DNA from: Pseudobutyrivibrio ruminis
Lineage (GTDB): Bacteria; Bacillota; Clostridia; Lachnospirales; Lachnospiraceae
Assembly: GCA_015057305.1 (NCBI GenBank)
Contig: SVES01000005.1
Location: forward strand, 1-64,000
Reading direction: 5' to 3'
Length of the DNA: 64,000 nt
Below are positions 33,957-43,733 of the stretch, in pieces (within the stretch, counting starts at the first letter, position 1; each line of letters opens with the position of its first letter). Made by a program: the position numbers and the translations under genes. The notes under the pieces are model-generated. The model ran no database searches. It was not told where the DNA came from and saw only the letters and a list, made by a program, of their open reading frames with translations.

Positions 33957-35618
33957 ATGGAAAAAAAATGGTGGCACAACAAGGTAGCTTATCAAATCTA
34001 CCCAAAGAGTTTTTACGATACCAATGGGGATGGTATTGGAGATATAAACGGAGTTATTGAAAAACTAGATTATTTAAAGAATCTTGGAATAGATATTATT
34101 TGGCTTTCACCAATCTATTGTTCGCCTCTTGCTGATCAGGGATATGATATTTCTGATTACTACGATATCGACCCACGCTTTGGCACCCTTTCTGATTTGG
34201 ACCGTCTAATTGAAGAAGGGAAGAAGAGGGGTATAGGCATTGTAATGGACTTGGTGGTAAACCATTGCTCTGATGAACATGAATGGTTTAAAAAGGCCTG
34301 CGAAGACCCTGACGGAGAATACGGAAAATTCTTTTACATTGAAGATTACAAGGAAGGTAATCCATTGCCTTGCAATTGGCGTAGTTACTTTGGAGGCAGT
34401 GTATGGGAAAAGTTACCAGGACATGATGACAAAATCTATCTTCATGTGTTCCACAAGAAGCAGCCAGATTTGAACTGGGAAAATCCTAAGCTTCGCAAGG
34501 AAGTATACAAAATGATTAACTGGTGGCTAGATAAGGGTATTGCTGGATTTAGAATCGACGCCATTATCAACATTAAAAAGAAGCTTCCATTTTCTGATTA
34601 TCCTGTGGATGGCGATGATGGGCTTTCCTCAATCGACAATATGCTAAAAGAGGCAACTGGGGTAGGAGAGTTCCTTAATGAATTAGCTGATGAGACATTC
34701 AGAAAGCATGATGCTTTTACTGTAGGTGAAGTCTTTAATGAAAAGGATGATGAATTGCCTTTATTCATCGGCTCTCATGGCTATTTTTCTACAATGTTTG
34801 ATTTTTCTGCTGAATCAACAAAAGAAGATATTTCTCCTGAGAACTATAAAAACGCGATTTTTAAGGCTCATGAAAGAGTTGATGGCATAGGTTTTCTTTC
34901 TAACATCATCGAAAACCATGATGAACCTAGAGGCGTTTCAAGGTTCATACCAAAAGAAGATTTAGATGACACCAGCAAAAAGATGCTGGCAGGTATATAT
35001 TTCCTTCTTCCTGGACTTCCATTTATTTACCAGGGGCAGGAAATAGGTATGGAAAACCTGGATAAAGTAAACGATATTAGTGATTTAGATGATTGCGCAA
35101 ATGCCAACATCTACGAAACAGCATTGCATGAAGGCAAAACACATGCTGAGGCTCTTGCACATCTTATAAGTGTATCAAGGGATAATGCCCGTACGCCTTT
35201 CCAGTGGGATGACTCTGAGAATGCAGGATTCACTGATGGTAGACCATGGCTTATGGTTAATCCAAAATACAAAAATATCAATCTTGCCGCGCAGATTAAT
35301 GATTCGGATTCTGTATTTAATTTTTATAAAGCCTTAATTTCTCTTAGAAAGAATCCCGAGTATGAGTCAACATTTGTTTATGGCAAGTTTGCTCCATATA
35401 AAACAGATCAGAAAAACCTTCTTGCCTACAGTAGGGTAGGAGAGAAGAGTGTAATGGTTATTGCTAATTATCAGAAGGATGCCCAGACACTTAGTTTACC
35501 TTCTAAAATAAAAAAGGTTTTGCTTTCCAATACAAGCAAAACCTTTGACAATTCTTCATTTAATGACACAGAAATTGTGCTCTCTCCTTATGAATTGTTA
35601 GTTGTTGAAATGGTTTAG
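33957..35618 (+). CDS. Alpha-glucosidase (GH13_31, probable alpha-1,4 preference)
   Basis: A 553-residue cytoplasmic paralogue of the MalL-type enzyme at 31058-32722. The triad is D201 (GFRIDA), E258 (TVGE) and D322 (NHDEPR). The residue after the nucleophile is A202 rather than Val. In characterised relatives Ala or Thr here goes with alpha-1,4 specificity, so maltose and short maltodextrins are the likely substrates (inference). It is transcribed divergently from the LacI regulator, behind O1 and the cre-like site, with AAGGAG before the ATG. The stop codon overlaps that of the opposing PAP2 gene. Confidence 0.92.
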   Translation: MEKKWWHNKVAYQIYPKSFYDTNGDGIGDINGVIEKLDYLKNLGIDIIWLSPIYCSPLADQGYDISDYYDIDPRFGTLSDLDRLIEEGKKRGIGIVMDLVVNHCSDEHEWFKKACEDPDGEYGKFFYIEDYKEGNPLPCNWRSYFGGSVWEKLPGHDDKIYLHVFHKKQPDLNWENPKLRKEVYKMINWWLDKGIAGFRIDAIINIKKKLPFSDYPVDGDDGLSSIDNMLKEATGVGEFLNELADETFRKHDAFTVGEVFNEKDDELPLFIGSHGYFSTMFDFSAESTKEDISPENYKNAIFKAHERVDGIGFLSNIIENHDEPRGVSRFIPKEDLDDTSKKMLAGIYFLLPGLPFIYQGQEIGMENLDKVNDISDLDDCANANIYETALHEGKTHAEALAHLISVSRDNARTPFQWDDSENAGFTDGRPWLMVNPKYKNINLAAQINDSDSVFNFYKALISLRKNPEYESTFVYGKFAPYKTDQKNLLAYSRVGEKSVMVIANYQKDAQTLSLPSKIKKVLLSNTSKTFDNSSFNDTEIVLSPYELLVVEMV

Positions 35619-36199
35619 ACACGGGCATCATCTAGACCATTTCTATTTAGTTTTTTATAGATGAAATTCACAATGAAAAAGCTTGTGATTCCACCACAAA
35701 TTCCTATGAGGGAGCCTACCAACACATCTGTAGGCCAGTGTACAAACACATACAAACGGCTTATGGCGATTAAAGCTGCTAGTACAAGTGCTGGAATTCC
35801 GAGCTTTTTATTTCTTGTAAATATAGCAGTTGCCACAGCAAAACTCGCATTGGAATGTCCCGAAGGAAATGAAAAATCATCTGGTATTCCAACTAAAAGC
35901 TGAACATCTGGCTCTAACCAGCATGGACGACACCGCATTACTGCATTCTTTAAAACTATATTACAAATGAAAACGGTAATGACTAAAGCTATAGCTGATT
36001 GTACTCCTAGTTTTCTTGATTTTGGAATTACTAAAAATATAAGCGTAAGTACAATCCAAAACCACCCTTTATCACCTAAAAAAGTTATTTTAGGAACAAT
36101 GAAATCCAAAAATCCATTATGAATATCTTGAAACCAATGTAATAAATCTAATTCCCAATCAAAGTAGAATACCCGTGAACTTTCTATTATTGCTTCCAT
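35615..36199 (-). CDS. PAP2 family phosphatase (undecaprenyl-diphosphatase-like)
   Basis: The 194-residue membrane protein has about five helices and the three PAP2 motifs: KNAVMRCRP (a variant of KxxxxxxRP), FPSGHSNAS (PSGH) and SRLYVFVHWPTDV (SRxxxxxHxxxD). The active site would face outward and could recycle undecaprenyl pyrophosphate or dephosphorylate a lipid phosphate. It lies 15 bp after tyrS with an AAGGAG site, so it is likely cotranscribed. It overlaps the convergent glucosidase by four bases. Confidence 0.9.
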   Translation of the reverse strand: MEAIIESSRVFYFDWELDLLHWFQDIHNGFLDFIVPKITFLGDKGWFWIVLTLIFLVIPKSRKLGVQSAIALVITVFICNIVLKNAVMRCRPCWLEPDVQLLVGIPDDFSFPSGHSNASFAVATAIFTRNKKLGIPALVLAALIAISRLYVFVHWPTDVLVGSLIGICGGITSFFIVNFIYKKLNRNGLDDARV

Positions 36200-36214
36200 A
36201 CATTACTCCTTATT

Positions 36215-37435
36215 TTATGCTTCAATTTTACAAAATGATTTTTTACCCTTTTTCAATAGGAATTCTTCGTTAAAATCTGATGCTTCATAAGAAGTATGTA
36301 TATCTGTTACTTTTTCTCCATTTACTGATACACCGCCTTGTTCAACAGCACGTCTAGCCTCTCCTCGACTAGCTGTCAATCCTGAAGAAACGAGTATCTG
36401 AAGGATATCAACTTTTCCTTCTCTAAAATCTTCTGCCTTTAATTTAGCTGAAGGAATATTAGCAGAATTTGCTCCACCAGCAAAAAGTGCCTTTGAAGCC
36501 CCACGAGCTTTTTCAGCTTCTTCCTTTCCATGTACAAGCTCTGTAAGCTCATATGCTAGAATATCCTTTGCCTCATTTAGCTGAGCACCTTCCCATTTAT
36601 CCATCTCATCAATCTGTTCTAGAGGAAGGAATGTAAGCATACGTAAGCACTTTAGAACATCTGCATCTGCAACATTTCTCCAGTACTGATAAAACTCAAA
36701 TGGAGATGTTTTGTTAGGATCAAGCCATACAGCTCCTCCAACAGTCTTACCCATCTTTTTCCCTTCTGAATTTAGCAGAAGAGTAATAGTCATTGCATGT
36801 GCATCCTTACCAAGCTTACGTCGAATAAGTTCTGTACCGCCAAGCATATTTGACCATTGGTCATCTCCACCAAATTGCATATTACAACCGTAATCCTGGA
36901 AAAGCTTATAGAAATCATATGATTGCATAATCATATAGTTAAACTCAAGGAATGAAAGTCCTTTTTCCATACGCTGCTTGTAGCACTCAGCACGAAGCAT
37001 ATTATTAACTGAGAAACAAGCTCCAACTTCACGTAAAAGCTCAACATAATTTAAATCAAGTAGCCAATCAGCATTGTTTACCATAAGAGCTTTACCATCA
37101 GAAAAATCGATAAAACGACTCATCTGCTTTTTAAAACAATCAATGTTATGCTGAATATCTTCTTTTGTAAGCATCTTCCTCATGTCTGTACGGCCTGATG
37201 GGTCACCAATCATACCTGTACCACCACCTAAAAGTGCTATTGGCTTATTGCCAGCCATTTGTAGTCTCTTCATAAGGCAAAGTGCCATAAAGTGCCCAAC
37301 ATGTAGACTATCTGCTGTAGGATCAAAGCCAATATAGAATGTTGCCTTGCCCTCATTGATCATTTTTTTAATTTCTTCCTCGTTTGTTACCTGGGCAATC
37401 AGGCCACGAGCTACTAACTCGTCATAAACTGTCAT
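36215..37435 (-). CDS. tyrS: Tyrosyl-tRNA synthetase
   Basis: The ATG at 37435 is chosen because GAAAGGAG lies nine bases upstream; the frame upstream of it runs into the tRNA terminator. The product has 406 residues. Class I motifs are HVGH (45-48) and KMGKT. The usual connective helices and a C-terminal S4 RNA-binding domain (SRGEARRAVEQGGVSVNG) follow. It charges tRNA-Tyr. No T-box leader is visible; only about 45 bp separate it from the tRNA terminator. The PAP2 gene follows at 15 bp. Confidence 0.97.
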   Translation of the reverse strand: MTVYDELVARGLIAQVTNEEEIKKMINEGKATFYIGFDPTADSLHVGHFMALCLMKRLQMAGNKPIALLGGGTGMIGDPSGRTDMRKMLTKEDIQHNIDCFKKQMSRFIDFSDGKALMVNNADWLLDLNYVELLREVGACFSVNNMLRAECYKQRMEKGLSFLEFNYMIMQSYDFYKLFQDYGCNMQFGGDDQWSNMLGGTELIRRKLGKDAHAMTITLLLNSEGKKMGKTVGGAVWLDPNKTSPFEFYQYWRNVADADVLKCLRMLTFLPLEQIDEMDKWEGAQLNEAKDILAYELTELVHGKEEAEKARGASKALFAGGANSANIPSAKLKAEDFREGKVDILQILVSSGLTASRGEARRAVEQGGVSVNGEKVTDIHTSYEASDFNEEFLLKKGKKSFCKIEA

Positions 37436-37476
37436 TGTCTTTTCTCCTTTCACAATATATTTCCTTAGTTTTTTTA

Positions 37477-37518
37477 AACAAAAATCCCTCGCCCCCATTT
37501 CCTAGGGTCGAGGGATTT
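37477..37518 (-). terminator. Terminator of the tRNA-Ser/tRNA-Cys operon
   Basis: AAATCCCTCG/CGAGGGATTT (37482-37491 and 37509-37518), a perfect 10-bp stem with a 17-nt loop, is followed on the minus strand by TTTTTGTTT. Confidence 0.88.
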
Positions 37519-37523
37519 AGTAG

Positions 37524-37594
37524 AGGTGCCAACCAGATTTGAACTGGTGATAGAGGTGTTGCAGACCTTTGCCTTACCACTTGGCTATGGCACC
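37524..37594 (-). tRNA. tRNA-Cys (GCA)
   Basis: 71 nt with acceptor GGTGCCA/TGGCACC, discriminator U (as expected for Cys), anticodon loop CTGCAAC (GCA) and T-arm CCAGTTCAAATCTGG. CCA is not encoded. Confidence 0.96.
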
Positions 37595-37691
37595 AAAAGA
37601 ATGCGAGTAGATTGATCTTATTCAATCCAACAGCGTTCTAGTAAGCGAAGCTTACAATTTTTATTTGCGCCTTTATATTTTATAAAAGACA

Positions 37692-37779
37692 CGGAGAAGG
37701 AGGGATTTGAACCCTCGCGCCGGTTGCCCGACCTACACCCTTAGCAGGGGCGCCTCTTCGGCCTCTTGAGTACTTCTCC
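37692..37779 (-). tRNA. tRNA-Ser (GCT)
   Basis: 88 nt with a long variable arm, acceptor GGAGAAG/CTTCTCC, discriminator G, anticodon loop CTGCTAA (GCT, reading AGC/AGU) and T-arm GAGGGTTCAAATCCCTC. CCA is not encoded. It is the first gene of the tRNA pair. Confidence 0.96.
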
Positions 37780-37819
37780 AAAGTTGTAGGTATTACTTAT
37801 TTTCTTCGACGCAAGTGTT

Positions 37820-37848
37820 ATTCTACTAGAGTAGAGGAGTAAAGTCAA
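37820..37848 (-). promoter_or_regulatory. Promoter of the tRNA operon
   Basis: -35 TTGACT (37843-37848), a 17-bp spacer and -10 TAGAAT (37820-37825) on the minus strand, 41 bp before tRNA-Ser. Confidence 0.8.
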
Positions 37849-37849
37849 T

Positions 37850-37881
37850 AAAAAAATGGGGAAATCTTAAAGATTTCCCCA
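37850..37881 (-). terminator. Terminator of the opp operon
   Basis: TGGGGAAATCT/AGATTTCCCCA (37857-37881), a perfect stem, is followed on the minus strand by TTTTTTTATT, just after the oppA stop. Confidence 0.92.
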
Positions 37882-37892
37882 AAAATTTTACT

Positions 37893-39641
37893 TTATTCTG
37901 CTGTCTTTGTAGCATACATAAAATAGATGTTATTATTTGTAGTAGCGTATACACCTGTTACGTTAGATTTCTGTAGATAAATGTGGTTGTAATAGTATAC
38001 AGGTACTACTGCATATGTGCTCATAAGCATATCCTCAGCTTCATGCATAAGCTCAGCACGCTTTGCATAATCAGTCTCAGCATATATTTCGTTTATAAGC
38101 TCATCATACTTTGTCCAATCAGGAGCAGCAGTATTGCTTGGGTCATTACCTAATTGCATATCATTATTTCCACCATTTGAAATCCACATTTCAAGCATGT
38201 TGATAGGGTCATTGAAATCTGCAATCCATCCCTCACGAGCAATATCAAACTTACCAGCTTTTCTATCCTCTAGGAATACGTTCCAATCCTCTGTTTCTAC
38301 CTTTACTGAAATACCAACTGCACTCCAATCCTGCTGGATGCACTGTGCAACACCTTCATGTGTAGAAGATGGGTTAGTAAGATATGTTACCTCAAGGGCA
38401 GGAGAAATAGCATAAGTACCATCTCCATTGTCTGTAAATGAATATCCACATTCCTCAAGTAACTTAACAGCTTCTTCTACATTACCTGCACCTGTTGTTG
38501 TAGCATCATAGTATCCAAAATCAGCTGCCTCAAATACTTCACCATTACCATCAACCATTCCGTCTGGAATAAATGTATCTGCAGGTGTTTTTTCTGTTGG
38601 CTCAACTGTGTCAACAATCCACTGACGGTCAATGAGAAGTGAAAGTGCCTGTCTCATCTTTGAAGCTTGGTCAGCTGTAAGTCCATCAAATAAGTCAGAA
38701 TTTACGTTGAAACCTACATAGTATGTTCCAAGTGTATCAATAACGTGGAACTCTGGATTATTTGCAAGAGCCTCGATTTCGTCAGATGGAATATGCTGAT
38801 CATCAAAATCTAAGTCTCCATTATTGTATGCTGCATAAATTGCTGTATCATCAGCTGAAAGCATAAACTCTAATTTTTCAAGCTTTACTTCATCAGCTCT
38901 GTAGAAATTAGGATTCTTTGTATAAACCATAGACTCATTATGTGTCCATGACTCAAGTGTAAATGCACCGTTTGATACAAATCCTGCTTCCTGAGCCCAA
39001 GCACCAGGGTTTGTTCCATCTGGATTTGCCTCTTCAACAGCTGGCTGATAAACTGGCATGAATGTTGGGAAAGCAAGTAAGTCATAGAAATATGCACATG
39101 GAGCATTAAGCTCAACCTCAAGTGTATAATCGTCTGTTGCTTCTACCTTAAGTGTTCCATCTTCATTTGTTGCAATTGGTGCAAACATGTATGAATAATC
39201 TGCTGCAGTTTCTTCTGCTACAGCACGATTCCAGCTATATACAAAATCGTTTGCTGTAAGCTCCTCACCGTTTGACCACTTTGACTCGATAAGTTTGATA
39301 GTGTAATGAAGTCCATCCTCTGAAACCTCTGGCTCACCATCTGAAAGAGCTGGTACAAGATTGTTGTTCTCATCATATGTGTATAAACCAACAAATGAGT
39401 TTACTGCAAGACAAGCACCATCAACTGATGAATTCAGTGCTGGATCAAGGTAGTCTGGCTCTGATGCAAGACAAATTCTAAGTGTTGTTGTGTCTGTGTC
39501 TACTGTTGTAGCTTCTGCAGTAGTAGTAGTAGCTGCATCTGAGCTTCCTGTTGAAGTGTCCCCAGAAGCATTGTTACCACAAGCTAATAGACCTGTTGCC
39601 ATTGAAGCAACGAGAAGTGCTGCGATAATTTTCTTCTTCAT
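37893..39641 (-). CDS. oppA: Oligopeptide-binding lipoprotein OppA
   Basis: The 582-residue lipoprotein has a signal peptide and a lipobox cysteine at C21 (GLLAC). A Ser/Thr/Ala-rich linker and the SBP family 5 fold follow (LRICLASEPDYLDPALNSS, YTIKLIESKWSNGEELTANDFVYSWNRA). It binds peptides outside the cell for OppBCDF. It is the last gene of the operon rather than the first, 66 bp after oppF, with its own AAAGGAG. A small GC-rich hairpin (TTAAGC-CGCC-GCTTAA, 39673-39688) lies in that gap. The operon terminator follows the stop. Confidence 0.95.
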   Translation of the reverse strand: MKKKIIAALLVASMATGLLACGNNASGDTSTGSSDAATTTTAEATTVDTDTTTLRICLASEPDYLDPALNSSVDGACLAVNSFVGLYTYDENNNLVPALSDGEPEVSEDGLHYTIKLIESKWSNGEELTANDFVYSWNRAVAEETAADYSYMFAPIATNEDGTLKVEATDDYTLEVELNAPCAYFYDLLAFPTFMPVYQPAVEEANPDGTNPGAWAQEAGFVSNGAFTLESWTHNESMVYTKNPNFYRADEVKLEKLEFMLSADDTAIYAAYNNGDLDFDDQHIPSDEIEALANNPEFHVIDTLGTYYVGFNVNSDLFDGLTADQASKMRQALSLLIDRQWIVDTVEPTEKTPADTFIPDGMVDGNGEVFEAADFGYYDATTTGAGNVEEAVKLLEECGYSFTDNGDGTYAISPALEVTYLTNPSSTHEGVAQCIQQDWSAVGISVKVETEDWNVFLEDRKAGKFDIAREGWIADFNDPINMLEMWISNGGNNDMQLGNDPSNTAAPDWTKYDELINEIYAETDYAKRAELMHEAEDMLMSTYAVVPVYYYNHIYLQKSNVTGVYATTNNNIYFMYATKTAE

Positions 39642-39707
39642 TTTCTTTCTCCTTTAATTTTAAATATTTATCTTAAGCCGCCGCTTAAAACCATAAATTA
39701 AAAAATG

Positions 39708-40688
39708 TTATTTTTCCCAGCATGCAACAAAATGTCCATTACCCCTATCAGTTAATGGTGGCATTTCCTTTGCACATTGTTCTGTAGCGTATCTACATCT
39801 AGTTCTAAAAGGACATCCACTTGGCATTTTAAGTGGGCTAGGAACATCACCTTCTAGAATTATTCTTTTACTTTTTCTTGCTGTAATTGGATCAGGAATA
39901 GGTACAGCTGAAAGTAAGCTTAATGTATATGGATGTACAGGATTGTCATTCAAATCGTCTGCATCTGCAATTTCCATAATATGTCCAAGGTACATAACAG
40001 CAATTCTATCTGAAATATGATGAACTACTAATAAATCATGGGCTATAAATAGATAAGCCATTCCTAATTTTTCCTGAAGTTCCTCAAACATATTTACAAC
40101 CTGTGCCTGAATTGAAACATCAAGTGCTGAAACTGGCTCATCACAAACAATAAACTTAGGATTAACAGCAAGCGCTCTTGCTATACCGATTCTTTGACGC
40201 TGTCCACCTGAAAATTCATGAGCATATCGCATGGCATGCTCTGCATTAAGCCCTACAGTTTCCATCAAGGATAAAATCTTATCTCTACGTTCACCTTTAG
40301 ATGTGTATAATTTATGTACATCTAATGGTTCACCGATGATATCCTCAACTGTCATTCTAGGATCAAGTGATGAATATGGGTCCTGGAATACCATTTGCAT
40401 CTTTTTACGATATGGATGCATATCAACATCTATTTTCTTTTCACTATCAAAAAGTACTTCATCATCAAAAACTATACGGCCAGCTGTTGGTTGATATAAT
40501 CGTAATAATGTTCTTCCTACTGTTGTTTTTCCACATCCAGATTCACCAACCAGACCCAAGGTTTCTCCTGGTTTTATTGCAAATGAAATATCATCTACAG
40601 CTTTAAGTGGAACTGTTCTAAATCCATCCTTAACAGGAAAATATTGCTTTAAATGTTCTACCTCAAGGAGGTATTTTTCTTCGCTCAT
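39708..40688 (-). CDS. oppF: Oligopeptide ABC transporter ATP-binding protein OppF
   Basis: A 326-residue ATPase. The ATG at 40688 is preferred (AGGAGG seven bases upstream); seven further in-frame codons reach back into oppD. Walker A is GESGCGKT (48-55), the signature FSGGQRQRIGIARAL and Walker B FIVCDEPVSALD. The C-terminal oligopeptide-transporter extension has conserved cysteines (GCPFRTRC, QCAKEMP, FVACW). It pairs with OppD to power peptide uptake. Its start codon lies next to the oppD stop, so translation is coupled. Confidence 0.95.
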   Translation of the reverse strand: MSEEKYLLEVEHLKQYFPVKDGFRTVPLKAVDDISFAIKPGETLGLVGESGCGKTTVGRTLLRLYQPTAGRIVFDDEVLFDSEKKIDVDMHPYRKKMQMVFQDPYSSLDPRMTVEDIIGEPLDVHKLYTSKGERRDKILSLMETVGLNAEHAMRYAHEFSGGQRQRIGIARALAVNPKFIVCDEPVSALDVSIQAQVVNMFEELQEKLGMAYLFIAHDLLVVHHISDRIAVMYLGHIMEIADADDLNDNPVHPYTLSLLSAVPIPDPITARKSKRIILEGDVPSPLKMPSGCPFRTRCRYATEQCAKEMPPLTDRGNGHFVACWEK

Positions 40689-40689
40689 C

Positions 40690-41688
40690 TTATGCCTCCT
40701 TACTTTCATATATTGATTTTACGTTCATCCAGCAGCTTGCCAAGTGTGTATCGCTAATACGAAGCTCTTCTGGAATTTCATTTAAGCAAATCTTCATTGC
40801 TTCATCACATCGAGGGCAAAATGCACATCCCTTTGGCATGTTTAGCAAATTTATAGGAGTTCCACCAATTGGAACTAATTTTTCATTCATATTGTCCTTA
40901 CGAGGAATTGAACGAAGTAAACCTTTAGTATATTCATGGGCAGGAGAGTAGAATATATCATCTGCTGTGCCTCGCTCACAAACACGTCCACCATACATAA
41001 CTATTATTTCGTCACACATGCTTGCAATTACTCCAAGGTCATGAGTAACCATAATAATTGCCATTCCAAGTTTTTTCTGTAATTCCTGCATTAACTCCAA
41101 AATCTGAGCCTGAATTGTAACATCAAGAGCAGTAGTAGGCTCGTCAGCTATTAATATATCAGGCTCACAAGCTAGAGCCATTGCTATCATGTCACGCTGT
41201 CTCATACCACCTGAATGTTCATGTGGATACTGAGTAAGTCTCTTTTCTGGATCATTTACACCAACAAGCTTAAGTAATTCGATAGCTCTTTCCTTTGCTT
41301 CAGACTTTGACTTGTTTGTATGAAGCATAATTGCTTCTTCTAGCTGATATCCAACTGTAAATACTGGATTTAAGCTGGTCATTGGATCCTGGAAGATAAT
41401 TGAACATTTACTTCCTCTAAATTTTTGCATCTCTTTTTCTGAAAACTTGGTGATATCCTCACCCTTATATTTAACCTCACCATCAGTGATGCGGCCGGTT
41501 TGAGCTAATATTTGCATAATTGAATATGCAGTAACGGATTTTCCTGAACCTGATTCACCAACTATTCCAAGAGTTTTTCCAGGCTCCAATTTAAAATTTA
41601 TACCATTAACTGCCTTGACCTCACCTGCATCTGTAAAGAAGCTTGTATGGAGGTCATTTACTTCTAGAACATACTTTGAATCTTCCAT
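40690..41688 (-). CDS. oppD: Oligopeptide ABC transporter ATP-binding protein OppD
   Basis: A 332-residue ATPase with Walker A GESGSGKS (44-51), signature [15 protein letters not shown], Walker [12 protein letters not shown] and the C-terminal cysteine cluster [14 protein letters not shown]. It drives import with OppF across the OppBC pore. It lies 13 bp after oppC with a GGAGG ribosome site. Confidence 0.95.
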   Translation of the reverse strand: MEDSKYVLEVNDLHTSFFTDAGEVKAVNGINFKLEPGKTLGIVGESGSGKSVTAYSIMQILAQTGRITDGEVKYKGEDITKFSEKEMQKFRGSKCSIIFQDPMTSLNPVFTVGYQLEEAIMLHTNKSKSEAKERAIELLKLVGVNDPEKRLTQYPHEHSGGMRQRDMIAMALACEPDILIADEPTTALDVTIQAQILELMQELQKKLGMAIIMVTHDLGVIASMCDEIIVMYGGRVCERGTADDIFYSPAHEYTKGLLRSIPRKDNMNEKLVPIGGTPINLLNMPKGCAFCPRCDEAMKICLNEIPEELRISDTHLASCWMNVKSIYESKEA

Positions 41689-41701
41689 TGCTACCTCCTA
41701 A

Positions 41702-42784
41702 TTAATCAAGCTTTGTATCAAATGCATCTCTAAGTCCATCACCTAAAAGGTTAAGTGAAAGTACAATGAGGCAAATGATTACTGCTGGAATTACTAATCT
41801 TGCTGGATAAGACTGCATACCTGCTCTAGCATCATTAGCCAAAGAACCAAGTGATGCAAGAGGAATTGATACACCAAGACCTAAGAAGCTCAAGTAACTC
41901 TCTGTAAAGATTGCACTAGGAATTTGCAGGGCAGTAGTAATAATAATTACTGACAAGCAGTTAGGTAATATATGTTTTGTTAATATCTTTCTATTTGATG
42001 TTCCGATACATTTTGCTGCAAGCACATATTCATTATTTTTTATTGTAAGAATCTGACCTCTAATTAGGCGGGCCATACTTACCCAATACAAAAGGCCAAA
42101 TACAATAAACATTGAAATCATATTTGCACCCAGCTTTGAAAATACTGTTCCAACAAGTTTCTCAGTTAAGGTTTCTTTCAAAACAACTGATAATAGAATA
42201 ATAATAAGCATTTCTGGAAGCGAATAGATGATATCAACAATTCTCATCATGATAAGATCTACTTTTCCACCAAAATAACCTGCAATTGAACCATAAATAA
42301 TTCCGATTATTACTACCATAACTGCAGCAACAATACCTACAGCAAGTGAAACTCTTGTACCATAAATAACACGGATAAAGTAATCTCTACCAAGACCATC
42401 TGTACCAAAGATGTGTGGAAATAGCTTTTCTCCAGTCTCTTCCATATACTGTAATTCCTTATCGGAATATTCCATAAATCCAAGGTTTGTACATCCTTTA
42501 TCTCTAACACCGCCAACTGTAATAATCTGGTCGTATGAATAAGGAACAAAATGTGGCGCAATAAGAATAATTAAAATAATAACTGCAAGTATTACTATAC
42601 TTCCCATTGCAAGTGGATTTTTACGAAGACGTCTCATTCCATCCTTAAAGAATGTTGTAGATTCTCCCATTACGTCCTGCTGACGTTTTTCTTCATCTGT
42701 AGCTTTCTCAAAATTGCCAGCATTGAATTTTGATATATCAACCTGAGCTGAGAGGAAGCCCCTTTTTAGTTCTTTATTTTCCAA
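41702..42784 (-). CDS. oppC: Oligopeptide ABC transporter permease OppC
   Basis: The 360-residue permease has a cytoplasmic N-terminus, a first helix at about 60-80, a large external loop, and five further helices. The BPD-transporter motif is seen near YVLAAKCIGTSNRKILTKHILP (EAA-like loop). It forms the pore with OppB. The 34-residue hydrophilic start (SAQVDISKFNAGNFEKATDEEKR) is typical for OppC. It follows oppB at 11 bp. Confidence 0.94.
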   Translation of the reverse strand: MENKELKRGFLSAQVDISKFNAGNFEKATDEEKRQQDVMGESTTFFKDGMRRLRKNPLAMGSIVILAVIILIILIAPHFVPYSYDQIITVGGVRDKGCTNLGFMEYSDKELQYMEETGEKLFPHIFGTDGLGRDYFIRVIYGTRVSLAVGIVAAVMVVIIGIIYGSIAGYFGGKVDLIMMRIVDIIYSLPEMLIIILLSVVLKETLTEKLVGTVFSKLGANMISMFIVFGLLYWVSMARLIRGQILTIKNNEYVLAAKCIGTSNRKILTKHILPNCLSVIIITTALQIPSAIFTESYLSFLGLGVSIPLASLGSLANDARAGMQSYPARLVIPAVIICLIVLSLNLLGDGLRDAFDTKLD

Positions 42785-42795
42785 CTTTCTTCCTC

Positions 42796-43707
42796 CTAAT
42801 CCAGCTTAATTCTAGGATCAACTAGTTTGTAAATAATATCAGTAATAAGATTTGCAATTACCATAAGAATTGCAAGGAATATTGTAACTGCCATGATAGT
42901 TGAGTAATCTTGATTGGTGATTGATGTTACAAATGTTGAACCAAGACCACCGATTGTGAATATATTTTCTACTACCATTGAACCAGTTAAAATGTATGCA
43001 ACCATTGGTCCTACATATGTGATAACTGGAATTAGGGCATTTCTAAGAGCGTGAACAAAAATTACTTTTATCTTTGATACACCCTTTGCTCTTGCTGTTC
43101 TTATGTAATCCTGATTTAACGCATCAAGCATGGATGTTTTTGTAAGTCTTGTAATATATGCCATTGGATATACTGACAATGCTATTACTGGTAATGTGTA
43201 GTTTGGATTTGATGCCGAATACACTTGAAACCATCCTAATTTCAAACAAAATACTAAAAGTAGGAGAGTAGCAAGCACAAAGGATGGCATTGCTGTTCCT
43301 AGGGTTGTAAAGAATATAATCAACCTATCCGGTAATTTATTTCTCGTTAGTGCTGCAATAGACCCAAGTATAATTCCTACAATAATTGCTAAAATTGCAG
43401 CTCTTCCTCCAAGTTTTGCTGAAACTGAAAACTTAGAAATCATGTCATTCCATATTGGGCGGCCTGAATGAAGTGAAATACCCCAATCGCCATGGAGTAC
43501 ATTTTTCATGTAAAGCACATATTGCTCACCTAATGGTTTATCAAGATTATATCTTGCTTCCAATGTGGCTATAACTGCTTCTGAAGTGGCCTTCTCTTTA
43601 TTGAAAGGACCACCAGGAATAGCGTTCATAGCAATAAAGGTTATCATAGTGATAATCCAGATTGATACTATCGCTAGTAAAATTCGTTTTGCGATATACT
43701 TTGCCAA
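42796..43707 (-). CDS. oppB: Oligopeptide ABC transporter permease OppB
   Basis: A 303-residue permease with six helices and the classic N-terminus AKYIAKRILLAIVSIWIITM. The EAA-like loop DYIRTARAKGVSKIKVIFVHALRNALIP is present. The start codon is TTG (43707) with AAAAGGAG nine bases upstream; no closer ATG fits. It is the first gene of oppBCDFA. A perfect 10-bp-arm palindrome lies upstream at 43734-43756. Confidence 0.94.
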   Translation of the reverse strand: MAKYIAKRILLAIVSIWIITMITFIAMNAIPGGPFNKEKATSEAVIATLEARYNLDKPLGEQYVLYMKNVLHGDWGISLHSGRPIWNDMISKFSVSAKLGGRAAILAIIVGIILGSIAALTRNKLPDRLIIFFTTLGTAMPSFVLATLLLLVFCLKLGWFQVYSASNPNYTLPVIALSVYPMAYITRLTKTSMLDALNQDYIRTARAKGVSKIKVIFVHALRNALIPVITYVGPMVAYILTGSMVVENIFTIGGLGSTFVTSITNQDYSTIMAVTIFLAILMVIANLITDIIYKLVDPRIKLD

Positions 43708-43733
43708 AACTTAAAACTCCTTTTCAATATATT

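Noticed and set aside
37436..37523. T-box leader for tyrS
   Set aside because: The hairpin there is a standard terminator for the upstream tRNA pair; no T-box motif (TGGNACCGCG) is visible and the remaining leader is too short.
37641..37655. Plus-strand terminator between the tRNA genes (GTAAGC-GAA-GCTTAC plus T-run)
   Set aside because: No plus-strand gene precedes it; it is probably part of tRNA precursor spacing.
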